Below, piece by piece: positions 38,835 through 51,500 of a stretch of DNA of 64,000 nucleotides. The DNA is taken from the NCBI GenBank assembly GCA_015698045.1, contig BLAL01000018.1, positions 930,001 to 994,000 on the forward strand, written 5' to 3'. Source of the stretch: Rhizophagus clarus (taxonomy: Eukaryota; Glomeromycota; Glomeromycetes; Glomerales; Glomeraceae). The first letter of the stretch is position 1. Every line of letters starts with the position of its first letter. A program made the translations under genes and the position numbers. The notes under the pieces were generated by a model. The model was not told where the DNA came from. It did no database searches and saw only the letters and a program-made list of their open reading frames with translations.

Positions 38835-40505
38835 CTAAAAGAAAAAATAATGGCATAAGTTACAGGAAAATGATTCATTTCTGTGTGTTTATTTTGTTGA
38901 TCCCGCGTAACATACGCATAATCGTTCGTCAAGACCTTAATAATTAATTAGATTAATTTTATATGACGAAATATCGATGTTATAGTGGTTTATTCGGATG
39001 ACCGGATTTCGGATCTCAATCCAAGGAAATGATATTATATTTTATCCGATCAAAAGGCTTTGATTACATCCGAATAAAAGCCTTAGGAATTTTATTCTGT
39101 CTTAATTTTCTGTTGATTTAGGACACCAGACCTTAAGAGAGAAGATGTCCGATGTCCAGTCAAACATTTTAAATTTATAAGATTTTCTTCATTTTTACTC
39201 TTTCTTCTACGCATTTTTAAAACGTAACGAGGGTTGTAGTCATTAAAAATATGAAACTATTTTACTATTTTCCAATTTATTGGTGGAGGAAGAGTTTTTA
39301 ATTAATATCATGTTTATAAAATAAAAAGGGTTTGAATAGTGATAGATAAATTTTCTTTTAAAATCAAGCATGGCTGCATAATAAAATTATTTTTGAAAGT
39401 AAAATGTTTCTAAATATGAAAAATTAATATTTTGAGAGAAAGGGAAATTGAGCTCTTATTTATAACAAATTTAACCATAAGAAAGTAAATAAAGAGAACA
39501 TTTTATATGAACAACAATAGCAATTTTATTAGCGGTTTTAATTTCATTGTTAATATACTAAATCAGGGAAAAAAAGGTTAAAGAAATCAATTTACTTGAT
39601 AAGTATTAAAAATGAGCAGTGTGTAACTAGATTCTTGAACGAATGGTTTTGATTTTTAGGTAGGGTTTATGATTAGAGAATTAAGATGTAATATATTAAT
39701 TTTTTATGCCATTTGTAAATTTAATAGTTTAATTATTTAGAAAATTTTTACCGAGGTCTGAGAAGAATATTAATATGTAAGTCCTTATTGTGCCTAATGC
39801 ATCTAATGAATTAATACTTATAGTCCCTATTTTAGATAATTTTAAAATTATGTAACAAATTTTATTTACTCATTCTTAAAGTTAAAAATAATAATAATAA
39901 CAATAATGAAAATAATGGCCAAGTCAAAAATTGGTACAATAATAAATTATCTAATTTTAGAAGGTTTGTATATATATATTTTTCCTTTTAAGTAGAATTG
40001 TTCTTTGTAAACTCCGTAATACAGATATCTAATATACATATATAAATTACATATAACGTCAATATAAATAATATATTGTAAAATTTTGCTCCTTAAAAAA
40101 GCTTCTCCAACAAAAACAGGAAATAAGATGATAAGGAATATTATTCCTTTATGGAATTCTAAATTGCATATATTGATTTTTATATTATAGGAATTTACAC
40201 AGAATTTATGTGCAAACATTCAATCAAGATTTATCTGTATTATTAATTCGTGATCCATATATAAAGTAGAGAGTCCTATATTGAAAATCGGGGCTAATTA
40301 TATAATAGTGCGGAATCTGACGTCACGGCAAACCAAAGTACTAATAGTTAAAATATAATATAAAAACTAAGTTTATTGACATAAAATTGTGCTATTTGAC
40401 TTACTTTTTATTGAAAGTCCGGTAAATTTTTTGAGCACTAAAAATGACTTAAAAGAAAATAAACCTTATTTTTTTAACATTGCGAATTTTCCTAGATGAG
40501 TCGAT
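38835..40505. other. AT-rich spacer with one small inverted repeat
   Basis: TTTATTCGGATG at 38989-39000 and its reverse complement at 39067-39078 form a 90-bp inverted repeat with CGGAT motifs inside, possibly a hAT-type relic. Nothing else is recognised. Confidence 0.5.
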
Positions 40506-40744
40506 ATTTTATACTAGATCAGATCTATATTTTAATATAGATTGCCTATATTTGTAATATATAAATAATTACTTTTAATAAATCAAATGAAAAAAACTTT
40601 TCATCTGTTATCAGTGAATAAACTTAAAAAATGCATCAGGTATACTGATTAAAATTTAAAATTTTATTGATGGATAATGCAAAAACTCATTATTATTATA
40701 TATATTTATTTATTATTATAGCTAAAACTTTTGTTAAAATGTAA

Positions 40745-40864
40745 ACCAATCTTACTCCAAAATCATTAAATGACTTAGAAGAGTTCAGACAACAGGTATT
40801 AAGATATATGAATGATGCTACTTTTGCATTAAATAATCTTAGAGGTACACTCCAACACAAATAG
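40745..40864 (+). pseudogene. short coding remnant cut by a MITE
   Basis: An open stretch reads NLTPKSLNDLEEFRQQ then YMNDATFALNNLRG, which looks like a helical protein exon. It follows a possible acceptor at about 40720 but has an in-frame TAA before it. The fold-back element inserted at the TA at 40846-40847 ends it at a TAG in the element. Family not recognised. Confidence 0.35.
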
Positions 40865-41516
40865 TTTAGGACTGCCTTATTTTTAATTATATTAAATAAA
40901 ATTTATTCTTAATTATATGAAAATTTTTTTTAAAAAATATTTTTATATTGTAATTTTTAAAATAAGCATAAAAAATTACCATATTGATATTTATAAATCA
41001 TATGATATAAAGTTTTTATTTTAATGGCTAATTTTTAACTTTTTAACCAGAGCTGTTACAGTAATATAAATACAAGATTTCAATAGTTTGGTTAGTAACA
41101 AGGTTATGTTTCAAATTTCCTAAAAATCGAACCAGTAGTTATTGAGAGATTAACTATTAAAGATCGGTAAAAATTGGGAATTAACATATGAAAATCATTA
41201 CTTCATATATATAGTGCCGATTTTCAATAATTGATTTGTCTGATTCGATTTTTGCGAAATTTGAAATATAACCTTATTATTAGCTAGGAAATTGAAATTT
41301 TGATTGTGACCGCTCCAGTTAAAAAATTAAAAATTAGCCATTAAAAATAAAAATCTCAAATTATATGACTTATAAGCGATAATATGATAATTTTTATATT
41401 TATCTAAGAAATTACAATGTAAAGAATTTATTTAAAAAAAATTTCATATAATCAAGAATGAATTTTATTTAATATAATTAAAAATAAGGCAGTCCTAAAC
41501 TTTTTGCACGGGGGTG
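40848..41516. mobile_element. fold-back Tc1/mariner-type MITE with TA duplication
   Basis: The left end begins CACTCCAACACAAATAG and the right end, read inward, CACCCCCGTGCAAAAAG. Both continue TTTAGGACTGCCTTATTT and stay complementary for about 90 bp and, with gaps, to the centre, so nearly the whole 669 bp folds on itself. TA flanks both sides (40846-40847 and 41517-41518). There is no coding capacity. Confidence 0.85.
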
Positions 41517-41606
41517 TAGATAATTTGTAAAATTTTTGTACAAAGTGTCACGAAAAAGGAATAATTTTTCTGGCAATCCTTTTTATGTGCATAAATTATT
41601 GGAATA

Positions 41607-42019
41607 TCTACTATAAGTTTAATCATAAACATAGGAGAAGCCTCATAGTAAAAATGATTAGTGCAGATTTTTTTTGTGTACAAGCTATTTTGAATACTTT
41701 CCTGGTCTGACATCCCAAAATAGATGATATAAAAAATATTAATAAATTCTTCAAATAAATTTTTACACTAATATTGTAATCAAATTTTTTGAGAAATTTT
41801 CAAATTCACAATTGTAATTTTATAAAGATACCTCTAAAGAATTAAATTTTATTGGCAAAAATTACAAATAATAGATGGAACATGAGAAATTAAAATTTTC
41901 ATGACAGCAATTTTAATTATAAATTTATTAATAAACTGGGAAATTCAAAATTAATCTGTCTTAATTAATCATTTTTATTAAGGAGATTCTCCTATGTTCG
42001 TGATTAAACTTATTGTAGA
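41607..42019. mobile_element. second inverted-repeat element, 413 bp
   Basis: The 54-bp arms at 41607-41660 and 41966-42019 match at about 45 positions (TCTACTATAAGTTTAATC on the left). Right after it, CACTCCAACATAAATAGGAC at about 42020-42039 resembles the left end of the neighbouring fold-back element, suggesting repeated nested insertions. Confidence 0.75.
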
Positions 42020-42378
42020 CACTCCAACATAAATAGGACAATTACCGCTTAATGCTGCACAGAATGACAGGTGATAATCATGCCGGTGAAGTTTAACAAA
42101 TTAGTCCGGTATAAAATATGGGGCAATCTATATTAAAATATACTGTAGATCTAATCTAGTATAAAATATAGGAAAATCTTGTATAAAATATAGATAAATC
42201 TGGTATAAAATATAGATTTATCTATTTCATACTAGATTAATCTATAATTTATACTAGATTTTCTATATTTTAATATAGATAAATCTAGTATTTAATACTA
42301 GACTTTTGATTAGATATGAATTGTAAGGTTAGATCCTTTGTTGATCGGATGGATGGGGTGTGGTTACTTTATATTGTA

Positions 42379-42404
42379 CCAAATTTAGGGGATGTCTAAA
42401 GCGG
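42379..42404 (+). repeat. left terminal inverted repeat of the 4.7 kb transposon
   Basis: It pairs with 47102-47127 at 23 of 26 positions. Confidence 0.8.
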
Positions 42405-42885
42405 CAAATCACGTGATCATAGTAAAATATTTGTCGCCCATGTCACACCCCTCTACTCTTTCATTTTTATTAATTCGAGATCCGGCTGTAAATCAGTGAA
42501 ATTTATTATTTAAAAATGGGGGGAAATTTTGTAGATCATTTAATAAACTCATTTAATTGGCACTTTTTATCGGATAAAATGTTACATATTTAGTGTAACT
42601 TTATGATAATATTACGCAATATTTTATAGCAGAAAAACTGCAGCTTTCAAATGCACTATTTATTTCCTTTCTGGTAAAAATAAAAAAGTAACTTGTCTTT
42701 GCGGCAACTGCAGATTCTTGAGAGAAAAGCTATTACGAGCTTTCCTAATTACCAGTTATAAAACATTTATTTTGTGAATTATTATGGTCCAAAGACATTA
42801 CATGCTCAATAAACCTATTTTGTGGTCTTTTTTATCTAATGGTAACGAACGATTTTTAAGATGATATATTATTATTATTTCTAAT

Positions 42886-45800
42886 TTACTGATTGTTATT
42901 CAAAACTCTGTTTGCTGCTTCCTCACGATACTCTCTAGTAGTTTTTGATATCCAATTTTGGATTGTGGTAACTTTTGGTACGTCATCTTTATCAATTTCA
43001 CCTTCTTGTGCACATTTATCCAATTCATTTTTCATATCTTGAGCAGTGTAACGGTTACTTTTATCTGCGTTACCTGCCATAAAATATCCTTCTAATAATG
43101 CTCACACTTGACTTGTCATTCTTTTTCCCGCTCCCTTTTTACCAAATTTTTGGTTTTCCTTTAAGGCCCAGCCAGATTTCAGCGGATATACTTCCTTGAT
43201 ATCACTAAATAAAATTGGTAAATAATATCAACTGTTTTTGATAAAACAAATATAGAACATACCATCGTATAGTTTGGCTGTTTGTTACATCTAGTAACAC
43301 GTCAACTACTTTTTCTTGTTCTGTATTATATTTGTTATAAAGTTATTCTGAAATATTAATTGTTACCAATTAAGCTCACCTGATTTTTTATGTTCCGTTT
43401 CTTTATATAATTCTTTTTCCAAATTCATTGCTAATTCTTCTTTATTTTCCTTTCCATCCAACTCTATACCTCTAGACTTTAATTTCTTTACAAGAACTTG
43501 TTTTGTAAGACGTTCTGGTCGGATATCTGTTGAGTAATATCACGTTAATTAGAAGTGTAAAAGAAGAATACAAAAAAATAATGACAACAAAGTTGGAAGC
43601 AAAAAATGTAAAATTTTGTAAAGCAGTAAGAAAGATCATCTTTTATGATACGTATGATACATACGTTCTGAATTAGGAAGTGGAACTTCCCAATTAGAAT
43701 GTGAGATAGTGGGGGTGGATATATCTGGATTGGGCTTTGCAATTTCACGCTTTTGCAATTTTTCTAATTGTGTAGGAGTAAATGTAGTCCAAGGTCCAAA
43801 ATTGGGTATAGACCGTGCCAATATACATCCCGCATAATCTCCAGAAGTTGGCCATTGCCATTCAAACCAATTTGAATTACCCGGCAATGTATTACTTCTA
43901 CTTCCTTTATTGATTGTAATTTATAATTTTGCAATAAAATGAAGGTTTAATAATATGAATGATAATAAAGAAATAATTTATTTTACACATTATATTACAA
44001 TTCACACAAATATAAAAATACATGATTCTAATTTTATAATTATATATACCACGATCTCGATTAGGTACCAACTGAGCTACGGAAGTTCCTCGAATATTTT
44101 TGATTGCATTTTCAATATCTTTCCCAGTTTGAATGTCAAATCCCAACCGAACATAACGATTTATCGCATGCGTAATCTGTATTAACAACAAATTAATTTA
44201 GTATACATTACAAAAAGCACATATAATTGATTTTGATTTACCTGTGCATGATGTGAGTCTATAGCAGTTTTGGCTTCTCCTGCTTCAAGGAAAACCCATT
44301 TTTTAACTTTTACATTATACCATTTTGGCCAAAATGCCATAATCATCATTAAGTCCGCATTATGATAATGTCCACCATTATCAGACATTATAATAACAGA
44401 TTCTGGTCGTGAATCTAATGTTTCAAGAACAGCATTAAGAGAAGAAGCTGTAAACCAAGAATCTTGTCGAGTATCTGGAGACCAATGGTCGAATGCTTGG
44501 ACTTGAAGTTTTGTTGAATTAGGTGTCTTTGTATATACTAATACGGAATGCAATGTCCAACCCTTTTTACCAAACCAATCACTTTTTGTTTCTCGGGCAG
44601 TTTTTGGCAAAATTTTCATCTTATAATCAACCAAAATAAGAGCAGTCTTATCATCTAATGCTAATAAATTAGCATTAAATTGAGAATTCAAATAAACTTT
44701 TCTTGTTTGGTGTGCCAGATAATATAATAAATGTTCCTTCATGTCTTGAAGATCATCATGATTTGCTTCATTACTATTAACTTCAATATCGGCAAAAAAG
44801 TTGAAGAATTCTTGACATTCATTACAAGTAAGTGTATGAGACTCTGTGCATTGGTTAAAAGCATAAAGTAAACAATGGCTTATACACGGATCATGAAAAG
44901 TCATACCATTTGAAGTTACATGGAAATGCTGCTCATAATCACGTTTTAAAAATCTTTTCAGATTTTCGCAACGTGTTATCAACTGTTTCTAATATTAAAA
45001 AAAATTAGTTTTGCTTATAATTTGCAATTCCATATTCAAATTCAATAAATAAAATACCTGTATAAGAGATTGTGTAATATATTTGTTAATATATTCGATA
45101 AGATCTGAAAAAATTTCATATCCATATTTCTGACAGGTTAAACACAAACCACCTAAATTTTCACGATAAATATATCTATTTCCTTCTAATTTAGTGAAAA
45201 ATGAAGTTCGTTGAATTCCATCTGGATATTGTTCATGGTATTTTTTCCAAAGTGCTATTTTTGTTTGCTTAAGATAATGTACAGGTTCACTAGTTGCTGC
45301 ATCCGTTTTATATGAACTCATTACAACATTTGCTTTATCCATTAAAAATGCTTGTAATTGTTCTTGTTTTTCAACTGATAATTTTTCACGCGTTATTATG
45401 GGTTTATCCCAAACTTGACCACCAGCACCATATATATGAGCATGATTTCGTGCATAACAAACTGCATCATTTGATACCTAAAAAATTCTTATTAGAATTA
45501 TTATTGATATATTCAACTAAACAAATTGAATGCAAACTCAACTTACATTCAAATTACTTTTGATTTCCTCGTAAGAAAATTTTTTAGCAATAATTGATAA
45601 AATACGAGTTTTTCCATCAAACCCACTTTTATTAATATTCATTGACTCCTGAAATGAATTCCAAAAAATCTGAGTTTTGTTTTGAAAATGGACTGGTATT
45701 GGATTAATAAATCCTTGTTTATATAATATCTTTAGATTTTCTTGATCAACTGTAGGAGTAGATGATCTAGACCAAAACTCGCACTTTAAAAATAAAACAA

Positions 45801-46858
45801 ACATTAATTAATGCTCACTAATTATTCAGTTATTTTCTCAATTTACTAACCTCTGACTGTTCTTTATTAAAGGGAGTAATCCTTGTACACCCTACATTTT
45901 TTAGCATTGATTTCCACGCACGTAACTCACGATCAGTAATTTTATGATCGGATGGATACAATCTCTTAAATTGTGTTTGCAGTTCTATTATAGTAGACGC
46001 CTCAGAATGCCAATCTTTAAATAATAATTGCCAATTAATTATTGTTGGAATTCGTCGTCTAAGGTGATGTCTATACATTTCATCCATCACATCATCATCA
46101 TCCCATTCTTCCAATGTACAACTGGGGGTTGATAGGATCATTCGTTGTACTTTGCTATTTTCCAATCCAAATAATTCTTTTCCTTTATATTGTTGTAAAA
46201 TACCAATTTTTTTCCATACCAACTCCGGATTATCACCAACATAAAATTTACGTACTTTATTTCCTGAATATATTGTAACCTGACAACAATCATCATCTAA
46301 CTCTTGAAGATAAACGCATCTTTGCTTTTGATATGTATGTATAAAAGAAGTTTTATAACCTGTTCCAGCAAAATTCCATTCATTTTTATTAGATTTTCCA
46401 ATTCCCAATACCCATATATTTAATTTTCCTAAAGAAAATATAAACGTACGAAATGATAAATCCTTTAGCAATATTTCAGAAATAATTGGTATATCAAAAC
46501 CCATTACTGCAGGGCTTGAATATTTGGCATTTGTTTGAAAAATTTTTTTGTAAACGCTATTAACTGCAGCTGTAAGTGAATCACAAAGTTCACTTTGAAT
46601 ACCATCACATTTGCAAATATATCCAGGTATTTGACCATAATTTGAAGAAGTTTCAACAACCTCAATAATAAAATCTCGGTCTTTTAAAGAAACCAGAGTT
46701 TTCATGTGTAATCTAATAGGGTGAAGCAATATTAAACTTTCGCGTTTTTCAGAAGGTCTAGAAATCCACCAATTATGGCAAAAAGGCCCATAGTGTAAAG
46801 TATCCACTATTATCCCTGAAGAAATTAATGTAACTGCGTAATCTTTATGTTTAGGCAT
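42886..46858 (-). CDS. DDE-type transposase with SAP motif, one internal stop
   Basis: Nine exons join in phase on the minus strand: 46858-45851, 45783-45547, 45477-45058, 44988-44242, 44176-44050, 43904-43665, 43526-43380, 43320-43263, 43204-42886, giving 1101 codons. I start at MPKHKDY (46858) because it lies in the conserved frame; an upstream ATG at 46930 is possible. CLTC, HDPC..HC and CNEC suggest zinc ligands in residues 515-630. Candidate catalytic acids are D676 (LVDYKMK), D758 (MSDNGGHYHN) and E790 or E793 (FLEAGEAKTAIDSHHAQ), a DD31E or DD34E spacing. Exon 7 encodes a SAP-like DNA-binding motif (LVKKLKSRGIELDGKENK). Codon 1029 is TGA (43104-43102), probably from TGG, cutting off the last 72 residues. 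I know similar proteins from Rhizophagus genomes only by memory and cannot name the superfamily. Confidence 0.75.
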
Positions 46859-47101
46859 AATATTAAGGAAGATTAACAAGGAAGTGAGATTCTGAAACGC
46901 GTTGGATTGTATAAGCTCATTTAACCCCAAATGTATATTGATAATCTACAGATTTTCACTGATCGACATCTGGATCACGAATTAAGTATTCTGGATTTTT
47001 CGGTTAATAAAATCCTATATGTCACACACTATTTATCACATTCGCAATTTCTTAATGCCGTAATGCGGGCCATAAATTTGTATAAATCGGGCGACTTACC
47101 C

Positions 47102-47127
47102 CCGCTTTAGACGACCCCTAAATTTAG
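47102..47127 (-). repeat. right terminal inverted repeat of the 4.7 kb transposon
   Basis: It pairs with 42379-42404. The sequence TAAATTTA just outside is palindromic, which blurs the exact boundary. Confidence 0.8.
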
Positions 47128-47271
47128 GGGGTTACGATGTTGATCAGATTTCCACTTCTGCGCCATTAATATTATAAAATAATTTATAAAGAATGAATTT
47201 TTAATTTTTCATAAAAGTGAGAAACTTTCATATAATTGACTGTTAAAATGTTATATTGACAGTATTTATTC

Positions 47272-47615
47272 TAGAAGCCTGCAAACTGAGCCCAGATCCG
47301 GATCAGTCCGGCCCAGACTCAGGTGCTGGGCTGGGTCCGGCCGGCAAATTTTAATTAAAAAAAGACCCAGGCCAGGCCGGGCTGGCAGTTTTTTTTTGGA
47401 AAAACCCAGATTTTCTTAATTCTGGCCAAAATCTCCTTAATTCTGGCCGAAATTAAGCTTTCCGCAAATTTCTAATTTCGGATCAGACTTGAAAATCAAT
47501 ATTTTTTATTTTAAGTTCATATACGAGTTGTTTTTTTATGTTTTTATTGTAAAATACACTGTTTTTAAATCCGGGCTGGGCCGGGCCTCAAAATATGGTC
47601 AAATGCAGGTCTCTA
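47272..47615. mobile_element. hAT-type MITE 3 with 8-bp target duplication
   Basis: The ends are TAGAAGCCTGCA and, read inward, TAGAGACCTGCA. ATTTATTC is duplicated at 47264-47271 and 47616-47623. GC-rich GGCCGG, GGGCTGGG and GCCCGG motifs cluster near both ends of the 344-bp element. It lies 144 bp outside the 4.7 kb transposon. Confidence 0.82.
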
Positions 47616-47623
47616 ATTTATTC

Positions 47624-48575
47624 AATTCATCTTTTAGTTCACTATAGCAGTATATATATGATAATTTTACTAATTTTACTGGTAAATCATGTAAGTCTTT
47701 AAGCATATTAAAATATGCTATAATATACTTGTCTTCTCATGACAAAGATATCTTAAAATAAAACTGTACTATCTGCAAGTGTTATTCTAAATGAAATGTT
47801 CAAAAACTGAATCTAAAAAAAAAGGAAAAAAACTCGTAACATTGCTTAAGCAAGGTGATACAAATATGAAAAGAAAAAATGGGAATAGCAAAAAAATTTT
47901 TCAAGGAGGGCGTAGTTACTAAAATAGAAAAATATATTCATTATATTATCTGAAATAAAATTAATCCTTGGTCCTTGGTTATTAGAATAAAAATACATCC
48001 ACCAATTTAATGGTTTTTGTTAATTTTTTATATTTAATATTTTAATTTTATTTAGTATTACACAATATTAAATGCTATTTATTAATCATTTTTTATATTG
48101 TTATAGTCAAATAAATATATATTAAAGCTTTTTAATTCAAATATAAATATATATTGTGATTTTTTAATGATAATGTAAATATAAATAAATTTAATAATTT
48201 AATCAAATAATTGGATAAGTTACAACATAAAAGAATTATTTAAATTACAAACTATGAAACTTGTAAAATACCTTACTACTCTAGTCTTAGTGTTTAAACA
48301 ATTCCAAATAAAGAATAAAAAATACATATATTTAATACTTGGTAAGTTATAAAGAAAGGAATTATTTAAATTACAGATTAAGAAACTCGTAAAATATTTT
48401 ACTACTACTCTGACCATAGTGTTTAAATAATTTAATAAAATGAAAAAATATATATATCATTTTTAAAAAAAAAATACCATGAATTTTGATTAATTTTTAC
48501 CAACTTCAATATCTAAATAATTAAATTAATTAATTTCATATAAAATAATTTGCAAAATTACTTTTTTTGTATATA
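47624..48575. other. AT-rich spacer at the 3' side of the micro-exon kinase gene
   Basis: Contains an imperfect direct duplication of about 110 bp (around 48215-48300 and 48345-48425, both with AATTATTTAAATTACA and ACTCGTAAAATA-like stretches). No gene recognised. The kinase 3' untranslated region lies next to 48575. Confidence 0.5.
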
Positions 48576-51500
48576 TTACATACCTAATGATTTTATATTG
48601 TCAACTATATATTCCAAACATTCACTTTCTACAACTTCACCTAATCTTTCACTTGATTTATCATCAACTATATAATTTAAGCATTCACTTTCTAAAATTT
48701 CATTCACTTTTCCACTAGTAAAATCATGTAAGCGACTTGTATAACATGCTTGTGGATGAAATTCAGTAATAAAATTATTATTTCCAATTGGTGCATTTAT
48801 AAAATCCATAATGTTGCTTTTTAGTTCTTTACTGATATTATCATTACTAATTTTTTTATTATTATAATCACGAGGACGGAAAATCCAGTTTTCAAAAACA
48901 TCAATCACTTCTTTAGCAGATGGTCTTTTAAATGGATCCTCACTCCAGCATTTTTTCATTAAATCTACATAACATTGTGGAGTATTTTCAATAATCTCAG
49001 GTCGTTCACCTTTACAAATACTTAAGCTGAGTTGAAGATCATGTGCTCTATTATTAAATGGTGGTATTCCAGATGTAAATTCCCACATAATCATAGAAAA
49101 ACTGTATATATCACTAGCTGAAGTATATGGTTTGCCTCTTAAAACTTCGGGTGCCATAAATGGAATAACACCGTAAATATCATATTTTTTTAAAAATTTC
49201 ACAGATTGACATAATCCTAAATCACTAATAAAAACTTCATCAATTTTATTCCCCTCTTTTTTTTTATGAAAATCTGAAAATAATCGAGACTTTTTATGCT
49301 CATAATTTAAATGATTTAAAATATTGCCATCATGAAAATCACGATGAACAAGATTTTCCCTATGTATATTATTAAGGCCAAAAATAATTTGATATAGCAT
49401 GAATAATTTTTGTTTCCAATTATTTTCAGTTACTTTTGTTAAATTATCTCTTAAATTACCTTTATTTGCATAAGCGATTACTACCATATAATTTAAAGTA
49501 TCTGGATTTTTTGTAAAACCATGTAAATTAATAATTCTACTTGAATTTAAACATTTTTCATGACAATCCCACTATAAAAAAATTAAAATCGAATATATTA
49601 ATATACAATAAATGGTTTATAATAAAAATTAAAAAATAAATATCATATTATTATACTTCATTTAAAAATTCGTCTAAATTTTCATTTAAATTATTTGGAC
49701 ATTTAAGAGCCACTTCAATATCACCAACTTTTGATGACCAAATGGCCTTGTAAATAGTACCGAATCCTCCTTTATCAAGATATTCAACATTTTTAAACTG
49801 ATTGTAAGGAATCCATTTTAAATATTTTTTTTTGATAAATTCATCTAAAATTGCATTTTCACTTTTTCCAAATCTATATATAATTAAATAATTGAAACTT
49901 ATTAAAATTTATATTAAAATTCAAAATAAAAAAAAGTAAGATGACTTACTCTAAATTTAAATAGAAATTTAATAAATTTAATAAATATAAATTTTAGTTT
50001 TGTACAAATATATTTATAATATACGGTCAATTTTATTATAACTTACCAACTAAAGTATTTTAAGATAAAGACCGAATTTGGTTAATTAAGTTATAAATAA
50101 ATGTTATACAAATATAATAATAAATAATGACTTACAAGAATCTTAAGTAAATTACCAAATAATATTTTAAATAAAGAAATTAGTTAGTTTAAATTATATG
50201 TAAATATTATATAAATATGTAATAATAGAATTAAATAAATAACTTACTCACTATATTATTGAATAATTTTTTTATTGAATAATTTTTTATATAAGAAATT
50301 AGTTAGTTTAAATTATATGTGAATATTATATAAATATGTAATAATAGAATTAAATAAATAACTTATAACTTACGAACTAAATTATTACCAAAATAAAAGA
50401 AATTAGTTAGTTTAAATTATACATAAATATTATATAAATATGTAATAATAAAATTAAATAAATAACTTACACACTATATTATTGAATAATTTTTTTAATA
50501 AAGAAATTAGTTAGTTTAAACTATATGTAAATATTATATAAATATATAATAATAGAATTAAATAAATAACTTATGACTTACGAACTAAATAAATTGCCAA
50601 ATAATTTTTTAAATAAAGAAATTAGTTAGTTTAAATTATATGTAAATATTATATAAATACGTAATAATGAATGAAATAAATAACTTATAACTTACGATCT
50701 AAATAAATTACCAAATAATTTTTTAAATAAAGAAATTAGTTATTTTAAATTATATGTGAATATTATATAAATATGTAATAATAGAATTAAATAAATAACT
50801 TACCCCCTATATTATTGAATAATTTTTAAATAAAGGAATTAGTTTAAATTATATGTAAATATTATATAAATATGTAAGAATAGAATTAAATAAATAACTT
50901 ATAACTTACGATCTAAATAAATTACCAAATAATTTTTTAAATAAAGAAATTAGTTAGTTCAAATTATATGTAAATATTATATAAATATGTAATAATAGAA
51001 TTAAATAAATAACTTACACCCTATATCATTGAATAATTTTTTTTAAATAAAGAAATTAGTTATTTTAAATTATATGTAAATATTATATAAATATATAATA
51101 ATAGAATTAAATAAATAACTTATAACTTACGAACTAAATAAATTACCGAATAATTTTTTAAATAAATTAGTTAGTTTAAATTATATGTAAAAATTATATA
51201 AATATGTAATAATAGAATTAAATAAATAACTTACACCCTATATTATTGAATAATTTTTTAAATAAAGAAATTAATTTAAATAATATGTAAATATTATATG
51301 AATATGTAATGATAGAATTAAATAAATAACTTACACACTATATTATAGAATAATTTTTTAAATAAAGAACTTAGTTAGTTTAAATTATATGTATAAAAAT
51401 ATATAATAATAGAATTAAATAAATAACTTATAACTTACGAACTAATAAATTACCAAATAATTTTTTAAATAAAGAAATTAGTTAATTTAAATTATATGGA

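Larger units (their letters stand above)
40506..42167. repeat. outer inverted repeat enclosing two fold-back elements
   Basis: The arm 40506-40546 (ATTTTATACTAGATCAGATC onward to GATTGCC) is the reverse complement of 42122-42167 apart from a 5-base indel and a few changes. Between 42168 and 42310 similar TATAGATAAATCTAGTAT units continue as an imperfect palindromic array. The arms enclose the elements at 40848-41516 and 41607-42019. Confidence 0.7.
42379..47127. mobile_element. 4.7 kb DNA transposon with DDE-type transposase
   Basis: The 26-bp ends at 42379-42404 and 47102-47127 match at 23 positions and share AAATTTAGGGG and GTCTAAAGCGG. Further inside, TTAATTCGAGATCCGGCTG near 42472 pairs with a similar sequence near 46980, and GTCGCCC motifs recur on both sides, so the inverted ends are long but broken. 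The only gene inside is the nine-exon transposase on the minus strand. No clear target duplication was found. The superfamily is not assigned. Confidence 0.8.
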
